Positions 25,091 through 33,857 of a DNA stretch of 64,000 bases are shown in pieces. Location of the stretch: NCBI GenBank assembly GCA_965237625.1, contig CBDEGD010000023.1, forward strand, positions 124,001-188,000, written 5' to 3'. Every line of letters begins with the position of its first letter. Position 1 is the first letter of the stretch. This stretch comes from JABDIP01 sp965237625. GTDB lineage: Bacteria; Pseudomonadota; Alphaproteobacteria; DSM-16000; Inquilinaceae. Both the position numbers and the translations under genes were made by a program. The notes under the pieces are model-generated. The model was not told the origin of the DNA, did no database searches, and saw only the letters and a program-made list of their open reading frames with translations.

Positions 25091-25646
25091 GGCCGCCATT
25101 CCTCCCGTCCCGCGAAAAGTCGGCGGTCGCCGGCGCCGCTCGACTACGGCGTCCGCACCATGAGGCCGCCTTCCCGCCCAACATCTCATAGCCGAACCGC
25201 CGGTACAATCGATGGGCATCGCTGGTCTTCAACGTCCAACGCGTCAGCCCCTGCAGTTCCGGAGGGTCATGGACCGCGACCAACAGCCATTGCCCCAACT
25301 CCCTGCCCCGGTAGCGGGCATCGACGAAGACATCGGCCATATGGGCGACATTCGTCCGATCACCCATCACCCGGGCAAACCCGATCTGCCGACCACTCCC
25401 GCCCCATTCGCCCCATTCGCCGTCGTCGACATGGTGGAGCCCGAAATTGATCGAATAGGCGATCGATCGCTCCAACCGGTCCCTCGCGATACCGGTGTTC
25501 CGATAGGTCGTGGACAGGAAGTCGAATATATAGTCGGCGTCAAGCCGCGCCGGATCGCAGGACAAGTATAGCCGCTGCGCCGAAGCCGCCGACAGGATTG
25601 CGCGGGAATTGCAATCCGCCGACCACTGATCGAGCCAAGCCGGCAC
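25065..25646 (-). CDS. GNAT-family N-acetyltransferase
   Basis: About 193 residues with a GNAT fold. SCDPARLDADYIFDFL opens the domain, and the acetyl-CoA loop appears as VDARYRGRELGQWLL, followed by GLTRWTLKTSDAHRLYRRFGYEML. The frame stays open to 25904 inside the upstream hydrolase gene. No ATG fits; GTG at 25646 is a reasonable start just past the hydrolase stop, TTG at 25649 is equally possible. The 3' end overlaps the aldehyde dehydrogenase start, which indicates coupled translation. Acceptor substrate unknown. Confidence 0.7.
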   Translation of the reverse strand: MPAWLDQWSADCNSRAILSAASAQRLYLSCDPARLDADYIFDFLSTTYRNTGIARDRLERSIAYSINFGLHHVDDGEWGEWGGSGRQIGFARVMGDRTNVAHMADVFVDARYRGRELGQWLLVAVHDPPELQGLTRWTLKTSDAHRLYRRFGYEMLGGKAASWCGRRSRAAPATADFSRDGRNGGHVAARKLH

Positions 25647-25677
25647 CAAATTGCGCCAATACCGAGTCGTGGTCCGG

Positions 25678-26556
25678 CTACGCCTCGCCGGCAAATTCCG
25701 CGAGCTCGCGGTCGAACCGGTCGCGGGCTTCCAAGAAGGGGGCGTGGCCCACCGCCGGATAGCGAGATAATCTGGCGCGCGGCACGATCTCGGCGATGTG
25801 TTCGGCCATGCGCGGCGACACCATGGCATCCGACATACCGGCGGTGACCAACACCGGCAGTGACAGGGTGGCCAGGATCTCGTCATAGTCCTCTTTGCGC
25901 CCAAGCACGAAGCGGCGGATCGTTGGCGGCACCATCATGGTACTGGCAAGCGCCATATCATGATCCTCCCGACCCATTGGACCGGATGAGGTACCGCGGA
26001 CGAAGCGTCTCGCCGCCACGACGTTCTTACCGGGGTCGGACGACAGCAGTCCGGGCGTGCTTTCCAGAAGATCGGGACCAAGCAATGGGACGGCGTCCGG
26101 GCCGAGTTTGATCACCGCGCCCACGAAGTTGATGCCTGCCAACGCCTCCGCGCCGTGATGCCGAAGATAGTCGCCAACCGCCGCGCCACCGTACGACCAC
26201 GCAACGATGACAGGTCGTGTCAGCTCCAATGTGGTGATGGTTGCCGCCAGATCGTCGGCCCAAAGGCGACTATCGGAATAGGCGGCCGGGTCCTCGGGCT
26301 TTGCCGAGCCACCATGCCCGCGGAGATCCGGCGCGATCAGCCGGTACCGGTCAGCCAACCGACCTTCGAACTGCCGGTACCAACACAAATGGCACTGCGA
26401 GAACCCATGCAGCAGAAGGATTGGCGGCCCGTCGGCCCGGCCGCCCTCGGCGACCAGCAATGGCAGGCCGTTCCCGCCCTCGATCCGGTGCAGTCGGCGG
26501 CCCTCAAAGCGGCTGCGCCTGATATTCGGACGAACGATCCGGTCTGGTGCCGGCAT
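25678..26556 (-). CDS. Alpha/beta hydrolase
   Basis: A 292-residue alpha/beta hydrolase with all expected landmarks. The oxyanion region is LLLHGFSQCHLCWYRQ, followed by the APDLRGHGGSAKP segment, the nucleophile elbow IVAWSYGGAA with its central Ser, and a late His in AVGHAPFLEA. It has no signal peptide and should be cytoplasmic. It is the first gene of a probable operon with the GNAT and aldehyde dehydrogenase genes. Substrate unknown; esterase, lactonase or haloperoxidase-like activities are all possible in this family. Confidence 0.82.
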   Translation of the reverse strand: MPAPDRIVRPNIRRSRFEGRRLHRIEGGNGLPLLVAEGGRADGPPILLLHGFSQCHLCWYRQFEGRLADRYRLIAPDLRGHGGSAKPEDPAAYSDSRLWADDLAATITTLELTRPVIVAWSYGGAAVGDYLRHHGAEALAGINFVGAVIKLGPDAVPLLGPDLLESTPGLLSSDPGKNVVAARRFVRGTSSGPMGREDHDMALASTMMVPPTIRRFVLGRKEDYDEILATLSLPVLVTAGMSDAMVSPRMAEHIAEIVPRARLSRYPAVGHAPFLEARDRFDRELAEFAGEA

Positions 26557-26721
26557 TGCAGATCACCTCTTCCACTCTTCCACACGAACGCCGTGCCCAC
26601 GACACCGACGCTAGGTGCTAGAACCATGGACGATGAACGTCGGGTTTCATAGCCTGCGGCGCAGGCTTGGGCTGTCTGTAAGCGCCTCGCGGCATTCGGC
26701 AATGCGGAAAGGACCACGACC

Positions 26722-27702
26722 TTGACGATTTTGGTCACCGGGGCGGCCGGGTTTATCGGCTTCCACACTGCCCAGGCACTTCTGGATCGAGGCGAGCAGG
26801 TGGTCGGGCTCGACAATCTGAACGCCTATTACGATGTGGCCTTGAAGCAGCATCGACTGGATCGTCTGACGCCGCAGGATGGCTTCACCTTTGCAGGCAT
26901 CGATCTGACGGATCGGGATGCCATGGCCCGGCTATTCGCCGAGCACCCTCGAATCGAGACGATCGTGCATTTGGCCGCCCAACCAGGAGTACGCTATTCC
27001 CTTGAGAACCCATTCGCCTATATCGACGCGAACGTCACCGGGCATCTGGTGGTGCTGGAACAGGCAAGGCAGTGCAAGCGCCTTCGCCAGCTTGTCTACG
27101 CAAGCTCTTCATCGGTGTACGGCGAGAGTTCCGCATTGCCATTCTCGCCATCCGACCGGGCCGACCAGCCAGTTTCTCTTTATGCGGCCAGCAAGCGGAT
27201 GGACGAGTTGATGAGCCACGCTTACGCCCATCTCTACGGTCTGCCGTCCACTGCGCTGCGTTTCTTCACGGTGTACGGCCCTTGCGGGCGGCCCGACATG
27301 GCTGTCTATAGCTTCGCGAGCGCGATTCTATCCGGAACGCCGATCTCGGTGTTCAACAAGGGCACTCTTCGGCGCGACTTCACCTATATCGATGACATCG
27401 TCGCCGGCATATTGGGCGCCATCGATCGGGCACCGGAGGGCGCGGACGGCGTGCCGCCGCATCGGATCTACAATCTTGGGAACAACCAGCCGGAGACGGT
27501 TTCGCGACTGGTCGCCATCCTGGAGGGTGCCATCGGCAAGGCTGCGATAATCCGCAACGAGCCAATGCAGGCTGGCGATGTCACTGCGACGTATGCGGAC
27601 ATCGAAGAAAGTCGCCGAGATCTCGGATTCAATCCGTCGACGTCACTGGAGATTGGTATCGGACGATTTGTCTCCTGGTTGCGGGAATATCAGGGCACAT
27701 AG
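26722..27702 (+). CDS. NAD-dependent epimerase/dehydratase (UDP-glucuronate 4-epimerase-like)
   Basis: A 326-residue extended SDR. The N-terminal Rossmann motif is TGAAGFIGFHTAQAL; the DNLNAYYD segment following strand 2 and HLAAQPGVRYSLENP are typical of UDP-glucuronate 4-epimerases. The catalytic YxxxK is in LYAASKRMDEL with the Ser/Thr in YASSSSVYGES, and RRDFTYIDDIV is present. It starts with TTG at 26722 behind AAAGGA. Such enzymes supply UDP-galacturonate for lipopolysaccharide or exopolysaccharide. No glycosyltransferases are near. It sits at the left end of a stretch with lower GC and orphan genes. Confidence 0.85.
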   Translation: MTILVTGAAGFIGFHTAQALLDRGEQVVGLDNLNAYYDVALKQHRLDRLTPQDGFTFAGIDLTDRDAMARLFAEHPRIETIVHLAAQPGVRYSLENPFAYIDANVTGHLVVLEQARQCKRLRQLVYASSSSVYGESSALPFSPSDRADQPVSLYAASKRMDELMSHAYAHLYGLPSTALRFFTVYGPCGRPDMAVYSFASAILSGTPISVFNKGTLRRDFTYIDDIVAGILGAIDRAPEGADGVPPHRIYNLGNNQPETVSRLVAILEGAIGKAAIIRNEPMQAGDVTATYADIEESRRDLGFNPSTSLEIGIGRFVSWLREYQGT

Positions 27703-27760
27703 CGATCTGGACCAACGCTCGATTCTGATTATGGAAACAACAGGTTCGAGCTTTCGGTCT

Positions 27761-28174
27761 TTACTTGCGATTGCCTCGCGTCGATCGCGTCCCCAGCCCT
27801 ATTTTCTTTGCCATCTCCGATCGGCGCTTTGCATAGTCCGGCGCAACCATCGGGTAGTTGCTGCGCAAACTCCACTTCGTGCGATATTCGTCAGGCGTCA
27901 GATTGTGTGCGGTCGAGATATGTCTTTTCAACATCTTCTGGCCGCGGCCGCACTCCAAACAAACGATCTCACTGTTCTTGATCGACCGGCGGATTGAAAT
28001 TGCCGGTTCCAGCGGCGGCTGTTCTGCTGCACTTGGAGAATCCAATGTTGCAAGTGTGCTGTGCACCCGATTGATCAGTTCGGCGAGTTGATCGGGAGCA
28101 AGTGCATTGTGCCCCGCGTATGAAGAAACGATCTCCGTCGTCAGGTCAAGCAACCGACGGTTTTCCACGCTCAT
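27761..28174 (-). CDS. Ros/MucR-family zinc-finger transcriptional regulator
   Basis: A 137-residue regulator. The prokaryotic C2H2-like finger is CLECGRGQKMLKRHISTAH (C-x2-C-x9-H-x4-H), followed by the family's NLTPDEYRTKWSL and PMVAPDYAKRRSEMAKKIGLG. These alphaproteobacterial proteins bind AT-rich DNA as oligomers and regulate exopolysaccharide, motility and virulence or symbiosis genes. It is convergent with the sugar epimerase gene, which is itself a plausible exopolysaccharide function. The 5' region is AT-rich, which would suit autoregulation. Confidence 0.88.
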   Translation of the reverse strand: MSVENRRLLDLTTEIVSSYAGHNALAPDQLAELINRVHSTLATLDSPSAAEQPPLEPAISIRRSIKNSEIVCLECGRGQKMLKRHISTAHNLTPDEYRTKWSLRSNYPMVAPDYAKRRSEMAKKIGLGTRSTRGNRK

Positions 28175-28631
28175 GGCGCACCCCTGTTTCTATTGACGTT
28201 TATTGTTATCGTTTCGCATATGACATGAAATTCAGCTGTCATGGAACCTTTTTTTAGATAAAGAACTGATCCAACGCTCGCGGAGCAAGATAAAGCCTTT
28301 GATTCAGATATTTTTTCCAAGTCTGCGTCAAAACTGCGGCGAATCGTAACCAGTCGAATTCATTTAGTGTCGAAGAGTCGGCCACACCGGCCACCGCCCT
28401 CACAACTTTCGATTGTCGACCGATCGAACCGATTAGGCAATCGGTCCGTAACGTCCGGGCCGCTGCTCAAAGCCGCCACCCGAGCTGCGCACCAGCGTGA
28501 CATGGCTAGCCGGATCGCCTGGATCTTTGCTCGGCTTGCACCGACCAGAATTCTATGAAAATGCTAAGTTGGTCGTGGCGAATCACTGGTCGGATCCGCG
28601 GGTTTTGGAATCAAGAGGCATATCTTCCCCG
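28175..28631. other. AT-rich divergent intergenic region
   Basis: About 450 bp between the MucR/Ros gene and the winged-helix gene. The first 200 bp are markedly A/T-rich for this genome (28190-28320), including runs such as TTTTTTTAG at about 28250. It is a likely control region and possible target of the MucR-type protein. No supported ORF, apart from a possible N-terminal extension of the next gene from 28497. Confidence 0.5.
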
Positions 28632-29309
28632 ATGGCGGCGATCGCCGGATTTCCGACGCGTGCGTTACGCGATGTCGGTTTGTCGATCGAAGACCTTCGC
28701 CTTTTGATCTGCGCCGGCATATTAGCCGGTGCATCGGGGAGGTGTGCCGAAGACATCGGCTGGATCGCCGGACAAGCTGGAATGCCGAAGACGACGGTGC
28801 TTAAGCGCTTGGAACGGCTGTCTTTGAGAGGCTACGTGCAGCGTCGACAGGAAGGCGGCGTGATGATGCTCAGCCTGTTGCCGGATCCGTTACTGGAACC
28901 CGACTCCGACCCATCTCCAAGACCTCCGACAAAGCCGCCCCCATCGGCGCGCCAGGGCGGCACCCGTTCGGCCCAGGCCAGCCTGCATAGCGGCATGTTA
29001 CGCCGACCGCCGCGCCGGCAGTCCGGAGCGATCGAGTTCGACGATCCTTTGCCGCCGCACCCGGTTGTGTCCTCTTTCCTGGACTCGGTACAGAGCACAC
29101 CCGGCGGATTTGACGGGTTTCGCTTCTGGCTAAAGACCATTCTCGATCCGGAGGATGTCGAAATATTCTCCGGCTGGGCCGGACGTCAATCGACGGAATA
29201 TCGCCAAATGGTCCGGAAATTCGAGGACGCCCACGACGACCAGACGATCGAATCGCTTCTCGAAGACACGCTGGCCGTGGTGACTCGGGAGAAGACCCCG
29301 AAGCGTTGA
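28632..29309 (+). CDS. Orphan winged-helix protein
   Basis: About 225 residues from ATG 28632; the frame is open from 28497, so a longer form is possible. Residues about 15-85 look like a MarR/IclR-like winged helix (EDLRLLICAGILAGASG, DIGWIAGQAGMPKTTVLKRL, LSLRGYVQRRQEGGVMML). A disordered Pro/Ser/Arg-rich stretch follows and then an acidic C-terminal region (FRFWLKTILDPEDVEIFSGW) of unknown fold. It is convergent with the ParA-like and membrane-protein genes. I do not recognise a family; DNA binding is the only functional suggestion. Confidence 0.6.
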   Translation: MAAIAGFPTRALRDVGLSIEDLRLLICAGILAGASGRCAEDIGWIAGQAGMPKTTVLKRLERLSLRGYVQRRQEGGVMMLSLLPDPLLEPDSDPSPRPPTKPPPSARQGGTRSAQASLHSGMLRRPPRRQSGAIEFDDPLPPHPVVSSFLDSVQSTPGGFDGFRFWLKTILDPEDVEIFSGWAGRQSTEYRQMVRKFEDAHDDQTIESLLEDTLAVVTREKTPKR

Positions 29310-29350
29310 TCGACGTCAGTGCCTATGACGCCACAGTAGCCCCCGAAGGT

Positions 29351-29785
29351 TCAGCGCCCGGCCAGTGCTGGATTCGCCATCAGCCCATTATCGACCCAGG
29401 TAACCGGCGTCGGCCCCAGGGGACGGCTTGCCGGCGCCTCATAAGTGGCAAAATCACCCACAGGTGACGATCCGGGGCCGGTAGCGGCAACCACCGTCAC
29501 CATCCCTATGCCGGCGACAAACAGAATGGAGGGTAGCCCCCACTGCGCGGCAAGGGCTCTCCAGGCATCGACAAGCCTGGCCGCAGCGTCACGCGACCGG
29601 GTCGGCGGCACGGCTGAAGCGGTTGGCGGCAATTGGTGCACATTGGATTGTGCCAGGGTGTCTGACGGCCTGACAGCAAGCGCCACGTCATAGGGCGTCC
29701 GTTCCGTCGGCTCCAAACCCAAGGGGCGCGCTGACCCCTTGCGAACCAATAGCTCGCTGCTCAGCGCCGCCACGGGCCTGCTCAT
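29351..29785 (-). CDS. Single-pass membrane protein coupled to a ParA-like ATPase
   Basis: A 144-residue protein. The first 80 residues are polar and probably cytoplasmic. One hydrophobic helix is visible around residues 84-104 (GLPSILFVAGIGMVTVVAATG), and the last 40 residues are Pro/Gly-rich. Its ATG overlaps the stop of the ParA-like gene by 4 bp, so the two are translationally coupled and probably work together; a membrane anchor or partner for the ATPase is a fair inference. No known family is recognised. Confidence 0.65.
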   Translation of the reverse strand: MSRPVAALSSELLVRKGSARPLGLEPTERTPYDVALAVRPSDTLAQSNVHQLPPTASAVPPTRSRDAAARLVDAWRALAAQWGLPSILFVAGIGMVTVVAATGPGSSPVGDFATYEAPASRPLGPTPVTWVDNGLMANPALAGR

Positions 29786-30498
29786 GATACCCCCTGGCGT
29801 TCCTCGGCACCGTTGATGCGGGCGCTGCCAACCGATGGCTTCTTGGCGGGCCGGCTGGACTGCATCGGCTTCAACATCGAGCCGTTGAGCCGCCGGTTGA
29901 GGAATTCCCAGATTTCAGCCACCTCCTGCCGAGACCGCGACCGCCCAGCCAACTCCATGACGGTGCGGCCATCTATCATGCTGGCAGCGAAATCGACCCT
30001 CTGGTGGATCACCGTCGGCGCAACCGGCCCATATTGGGAAAGCGCTATGGCTGCCTCGGTGGTGATTCGAGCCCGCGGCGACGCGCCGTTGATCACGAAA
30101 ACCATCGGCTTCATCAGGCGCTCGACCAGTTCGACCGTCGCGCCGGCGGCGCGCAAATCATGCGGGCTGGGACGCGTAGGGATCAGCACAAGATCGGCGA
30201 CATCGATGACATGGCCGATCGTCGAGGTGATGGCCGGCGGCGTGTCGATGATCAAAAGCTTGATCCCGAGATCCTTCAACTCCTGAAGATCGCGATCGAG
30301 TTTCGCGACGGTGGTCTGAACGAACAGCGGTCGGTCAGCCTCCCGCTCGTTCCACCAATCGGTCAGGCTGCCCTGCGGATCGGCGTCGATCAGCGCGACC
30401 GGACCATAGCCAGCCAACTCGGCCTGGACGGCAATATGTCCGGACAACGTAGTCTTGCCGGACCCTCCCTTTTGCGATGCGACCGCGAGAACCTGCAT
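29782..30498 (-). CDS. ParA/MinD-like ATPase (orphan, no ParB)
   Basis: A 238-residue ATPase with a deviant Walker A of the ParA type (SQKGGSGKTTLSGHIAV), the switch I-like DADPQGSLTDWW, and Walker B LLIIDTPPAI. The ATG at 30498 follows a strong AGGGGG ribosome binding site. The C-terminus has a basic linker (RRLNGSMLKPMQSSRPAKK). There is no parB or centromere-like array nearby; instead it is coupled to a single-pass membrane protein. Such orphan ParA proteins position protein clusters, chemoreceptors or plasmid-derived cargo. The role here is unknown. Confidence 0.85.
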   Translation of the reverse strand: MQVLAVASQKGGSGKTTLSGHIAVQAELAGYGPVALIDADPQGSLTDWWNEREADRPLFVQTTVAKLDRDLQELKDLGIKLLIIDTPPAITSTIGHVIDVADLVLIPTRPSPHDLRAAGATVELVERLMKPMVFVINGASPRARITTEAAIALSQYGPVAPTVIHQRVDFAASMIDGRTVMELAGRSRSRQEVAEIWEFLNRRLNGSMLKPMQSSRPAKKPSVGSARINGAEERQGVS

Positions 30499-30943
30499 GG
30501 ATGACCCCCTAATTTTTACCCACTGCCCCTGCCATGCGCTCGTCGGCACCGATCCCCCGGGGTTCCCCTGAGATTTGCCTGCCGCCTGTCTCGAAAAAGT
30601 CCCGGCGAGCGCGAATATGACCTAGACACTATGCGTCGTATTTTGCCGCCCAATGAAAGGGCAGACCAGAATCGTACCCGATCCACGGTTTCGTTAACAC
30701 CTGTTAATCAACCAAACTCGCCAGTTTGGGTCAACCCGTTGTAGCGGAACTGTGTAATATGTCGATGATCTTGCGGTTACCACCACATATATGATATCCG
30801 GCTACCTGCGCCACTACTGGGCTGGCGTGATCCGATATGCGGGCGTCGCGGAGGATCGCCAACCCATGCGGCGCGAATTGTTTGGGGGCATCGGCCAAGC
30901 CGGTTACCGGCCGGATGCGGGTATTGAAAATGGGGATTTCGTA
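30499..30943. other. Intergenic region upstream of the ParA-like gene
   Basis: About 445 bp without a supported gene. It holds the promoter region of the ParA-like gene and short palindromic stretches such as GTTAACACCTGTTAA near 30695. An ORF beginning at 30791 runs into the next feature, but its first part has no convincing start signal. Confidence 0.45.
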
Positions 30944-31289
30944 ATGAAGGTCGATAAGAACACGGTCGCTCCCAAACGGGAACTGGTCACGATGCTGAAA
31001 GTCGCGGGCACCGCCGCGGTGGTCCTGAGTCTCAATTGCGGCATTGTTCGCCGCCATCGATATTCGAAGCGACGGCATTGCGGCGGCATTGCCGATGTTC
31101 TCTCTCGCGCTGCAGCTGTTTTTCGCCGGCATGATGATGCTTGCGGCGGCTGCCGGGCTTGAGGTCCTCAACGGCCTGCGCGACTCGCTCACCGAGGACC
31201 CCATCGAAACCCGCCGATACGGCCGCACGCGGTCGAACAAGGGGTCGCTTCTGGCAGCGAAACTGGCGGCGGAGCCCATCGCGAACTGA
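30944..31289 (+). pseudogene. Possible small membrane protein with a +1 frameshift
   Basis: A GGGGA ribosome binding site precedes ATG 30944, which opens MKVDKNTVAPKRELVTMLKV and a hydrophobic AGTAAVVLSLN. The frame then goes out of phase near 31044, but the other forward frame continues smoothly with FAAIDIRSDGIAAALP, FSLALQLFFAGMMML and an acidic/basic tail ending at 31289. Reading both parts as one gives about 114 residues with two membrane helices. This is either a broken gene or a miscalled base; it could also be coincidence. No family recognised. Confidence 0.4.
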
Positions 31290-31581
31290 TCTGCAAGCGG
31301 CTCAGGTCGACTGTTCCGGGCCGTGACTCCCGATCAATAGATTACCCACCGCCCAAATCGTCCGGAGCGTGTGACCGTCAATCTCAGATGTCCGCCGTCA
31401 GCGCCTCTGAGACAGATTGGGCTTATTGAACAACGGAGGATTTCTGGTTCATCGTAGCCATCAAGGAGCGAAGATGAGACAGAAATCCGGGCCGCCGAAT
31501 GATACAGTCGATCGGAATTGGGTAAGACTGGCGCCGGTGTGCGATCCCATAGCATGTAAACAGAGGCTTTGAGCTAGCGCT

Positions 31582-32718
31582 ATGCCGCCATCCACCTTGG
31601 CCGAGCAGGGCGCCGCCGCAGTGCCGCTTTTTGTGGATCTGGACGGCACCCTGGTCGCGACGGACACCACTGTAGAGGCGTGTTTCCGCCTAGTGCGCCG
31701 CAATGCCGGCTATGCCGTCCGATTGCCGCTCTGGTTGTTTCGCGGCCGCGCCCATCTCAAGCGACGTGTTTGCGAGCGCATGCCGTTACGGGTGGATCAA
31801 CTTCCCTATCGGGAGGATCTGCTGGCCTTCCTGAGGGCCGAACATGCAGCGGGACGGCGCTTGATCCTCGCGACGGCGGCGGATCAAGGTTATGCCCGAG
31901 CGGTCGCGGATCATCTCGGCTGCTTCGACGCAGCGGTCGGCTCGGACGGGGTGACCGACCTTTCAGGACGCCGCAAGCTGGCGCGGATTCGGACGTTGAG
32001 CGCCGGGGGGCCGTTCGACTACGCCGGCGACGACCTGGCGGATTTGGTGATCTTCCGTCAGGCGCGCATGTCGATCGTTGCCCACCCGGTTCCGGCCCTC
32101 CGCCCGGCCATCCGGCGACTGGAAAATGTCGAGCGCCTCTTCGACGCGGAGCCGCGTCGGTTCATCGACGTGCTGCGCGCGCTGCGGCCGCAACGGTGGC
32201 CGCTGAACCTGCTGGTCGCGCTGCCGCTGGTGCTGGTAACGCTGGCTGGCGGGCCGGCGCCTCTGGGCTGGGTCGATGGCGCGGTTGCGATCCTCTGCTT
32301 TTGCCTGGGCGCATCAGCCATCTATATCTACGACGATTTGTTGAATCTGGCCCGGAACCGCACATCGCCGCCTGCAAATCGTGGTCCCATTGCCGAAGGC
32401 AGGGTGGCCATTCAGCTTGCCGCGCAGGCCATTCCCGTTCTGGCGATCCTGGCCTTCGCGCTGGCGGCCTGGCTATCCGGCGCCTTCCTGCTGGTCCTCG
32501 CCGGCACCTTCGCGATTGCCGTGCTGGCGGCGCAGGACTGGCTCAGGCTGCCCCGGATCGTCCTGTCCGTGACGGCGAACCTGCTGCGAATCCTGGCCGG
32601 CTTGGTGCTTTTGACCGCGCTGCCGTCGCTCTGGGTGTTGATCGGCTCGGCGATCGCCGGGCTCGCCGGTGGAGTCCTCGAGGATTGGCTTGCCGGAAAG
32701 CCTGACAGGCTGATCTAG
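31582..32718 (+). CDS. HAD phosphatase-UbiA-like prenyltransferase fusion, short and motif-degenerate
   Basis: A 378-residue protein. Residues about 15-180 are a HAD domain with VDLDGTLVATDTT (nucleophile Asp) and YAGDDLADLVIF (late acidic motif). Residues about 205-375 are a membrane domain like UbiA prenyltransferases. In UbiA the first Asp-rich motif is NDxxDxxxD; here the corresponding stretch is YDDLLNLARNRTSPPANRGP, so two of the acidic metal ligands appear lost. The membrane domain is also shorter than in full-length fusions of this kind. It may have lost transferase activity or adopted another role. The flanking genes do not form an operon with it. Confidence 0.7.
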   Translation: MPPSTLAEQGAAAVPLFVDLDGTLVATDTTVEACFRLVRRNAGYAVRLPLWLFRGRAHLKRRVCERMPLRVDQLPYREDLLAFLRAEHAAGRRLILATAADQGYARAVADHLGCFDAAVGSDGVTDLSGRRKLARIRTLSAGGPFDYAGDDLADLVIFRQARMSIVAHPVPALRPAIRRLENVERLFDAEPRRFIDVLRALRPQRWPLNLLVALPLVLVTLAGGPAPLGWVDGAVAILCFCLGASAIYIYDDLLNLARNRTSPPANRGPIAEGRVAIQLAAQAIPVLAILAFALAAWLSGAFLLVLAGTFAIAVLAAQDWLRLPRIVLSVTANLLRILAGLVLLTALPSLWVLIGSAIAGLAGGVLEDWLAGKPDRLI

Positions 32719-32730
32719 CCGCGGGCGGCT

Positions 32731-33642
32731 TTACGGTGAGGACAGCAAGGGACCGTCGGGCAGGACGAAGTGCAGTCGTTGCTTCAGGGCCTGCACCCTT
32801 ATTCGCGTCAACTCAAGTTCCTCACCATCAGGGCTGATCGGGATTTTCTGCTCGGCGTCCACGTGGAACCACTCGGCCTGTTCATATTTAATGATTTCCG
32901 GCTCCTTGCCGGTCTTCAGACCCTTGATGTCCCGCATGATCTTTGGGAGTAGGTCAATGCTGAAATCCGGCACCGAGAACAGATCCAGCAGCCCGTCATT
33001 AAGCCGGGCTCTCGGCGCCAGATCGAATCCGCCAGCCTGGATTCCGTTCGACAGGGCGGCAAATACGGTGCGGCCTTTGCGCTCGCCCTGCGGTGTTTTA
33101 ACGTTGCCGGTATAGACCTTGGGCTTCAATGCCATCAAGAATCCGGTAATGCCGTATGCGGCGCCATGGATAGCCTTCTTCATCCGCTCGGACGTCCGAA
33201 ACGTCACCTCGGCGCCGAATCCGAGGACGGCGGCATTGAGGAAATACTGGTCATTAAGCCGCGCAACGTCGATCCGGTGCGGTTCGCCCGTCGCAGCGAA
33301 GCGAAGCGCGCGCGTCGGATTGCCGACCGCGATGCCGCAGCCCCGTGCGAAGTCGTTGGCCGAGCCGAGCGGCATCACGCCCATGGCGGTCTTCGGTTCC
33401 TCGGTCGTCGCAAAGATCCCGTTGACGATCTCGTTGACCGTGCCGTCGCCGCCGCCCGCAACGATGACATCGACGTCGTCATCGAGCGCCTCCGCCGCGA
33501 ACCGGTTGGCGTCGCCGCGCTCCCATGTTACCCGAACATCGACCGAATGCCCGTCCTTGCGGACGCGCTCCACGGCCTGACGGACGTCCGGTCGCCCGGC
33601 CTTTTTGCCGTTGAGAATGAGCCGAAGAGTACGCTGCGGCAT
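32731..33642 (-). CDS. YegS-like lipid/diacylglycerol kinase
   Basis: A 303-residue cytoplasmic lipid kinase of the DAGK catalytic family. The nucleotide-binding motif is VAGGGDGTVNEIVNG; LGSANDFARG and the FALGFGAEVT-like LGFGAEVTF follow, with DGLLDLFSV and SPDGEEL later. Family members phosphorylate phosphatidylglycerol or diacylglycerol. It is convergent with the HAD-UbiA fusion (13 bp between stops) and diverges from the gene at 33858. Confidence 0.88.
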   Translation of the reverse strand: MPQRTLRLILNGKKAGRPDVRQAVERVRKDGHSVDVRVTWERGDANRFAAEALDDDVDVIVAGGGDGTVNEIVNGIFATTEEPKTAMGVMPLGSANDFARGCGIAVGNPTRALRFAATGEPHRIDVARLNDQYFLNAAVLGFGAEVTFRTSERMKKAIHGAAYGITGFLMALKPKVYTGNVKTPQGERKGRTVFAALSNGIQAGGFDLAPRARLNDGLLDLFSVPDFSIDLLPKIMRDIKGLKTGKEPEIIKYEQAEWFHVDAEQKIPISPDGEELELTRIRVQALKQRLHFVLPDGPLLSSP

Positions 33643-33857
33643 GATTGAGCCTCCTTAACTCCGACGATGGCCGTCTGCGCGATCGCCGCACCGACCACCG
33701 AAAGCATGCGCGACGATACAACCCAGTCCGTCCGACCATTTGCCGTTCACAGAACGTGCGAACAATGAGATGATAGCGCAACAATCTGTCTCGCGCGCGG
33801 CCTTTGAAACGGAAGCTAGGCGGGTGGAACGAAACAGACCCGGCAAGGTATTCCGAT

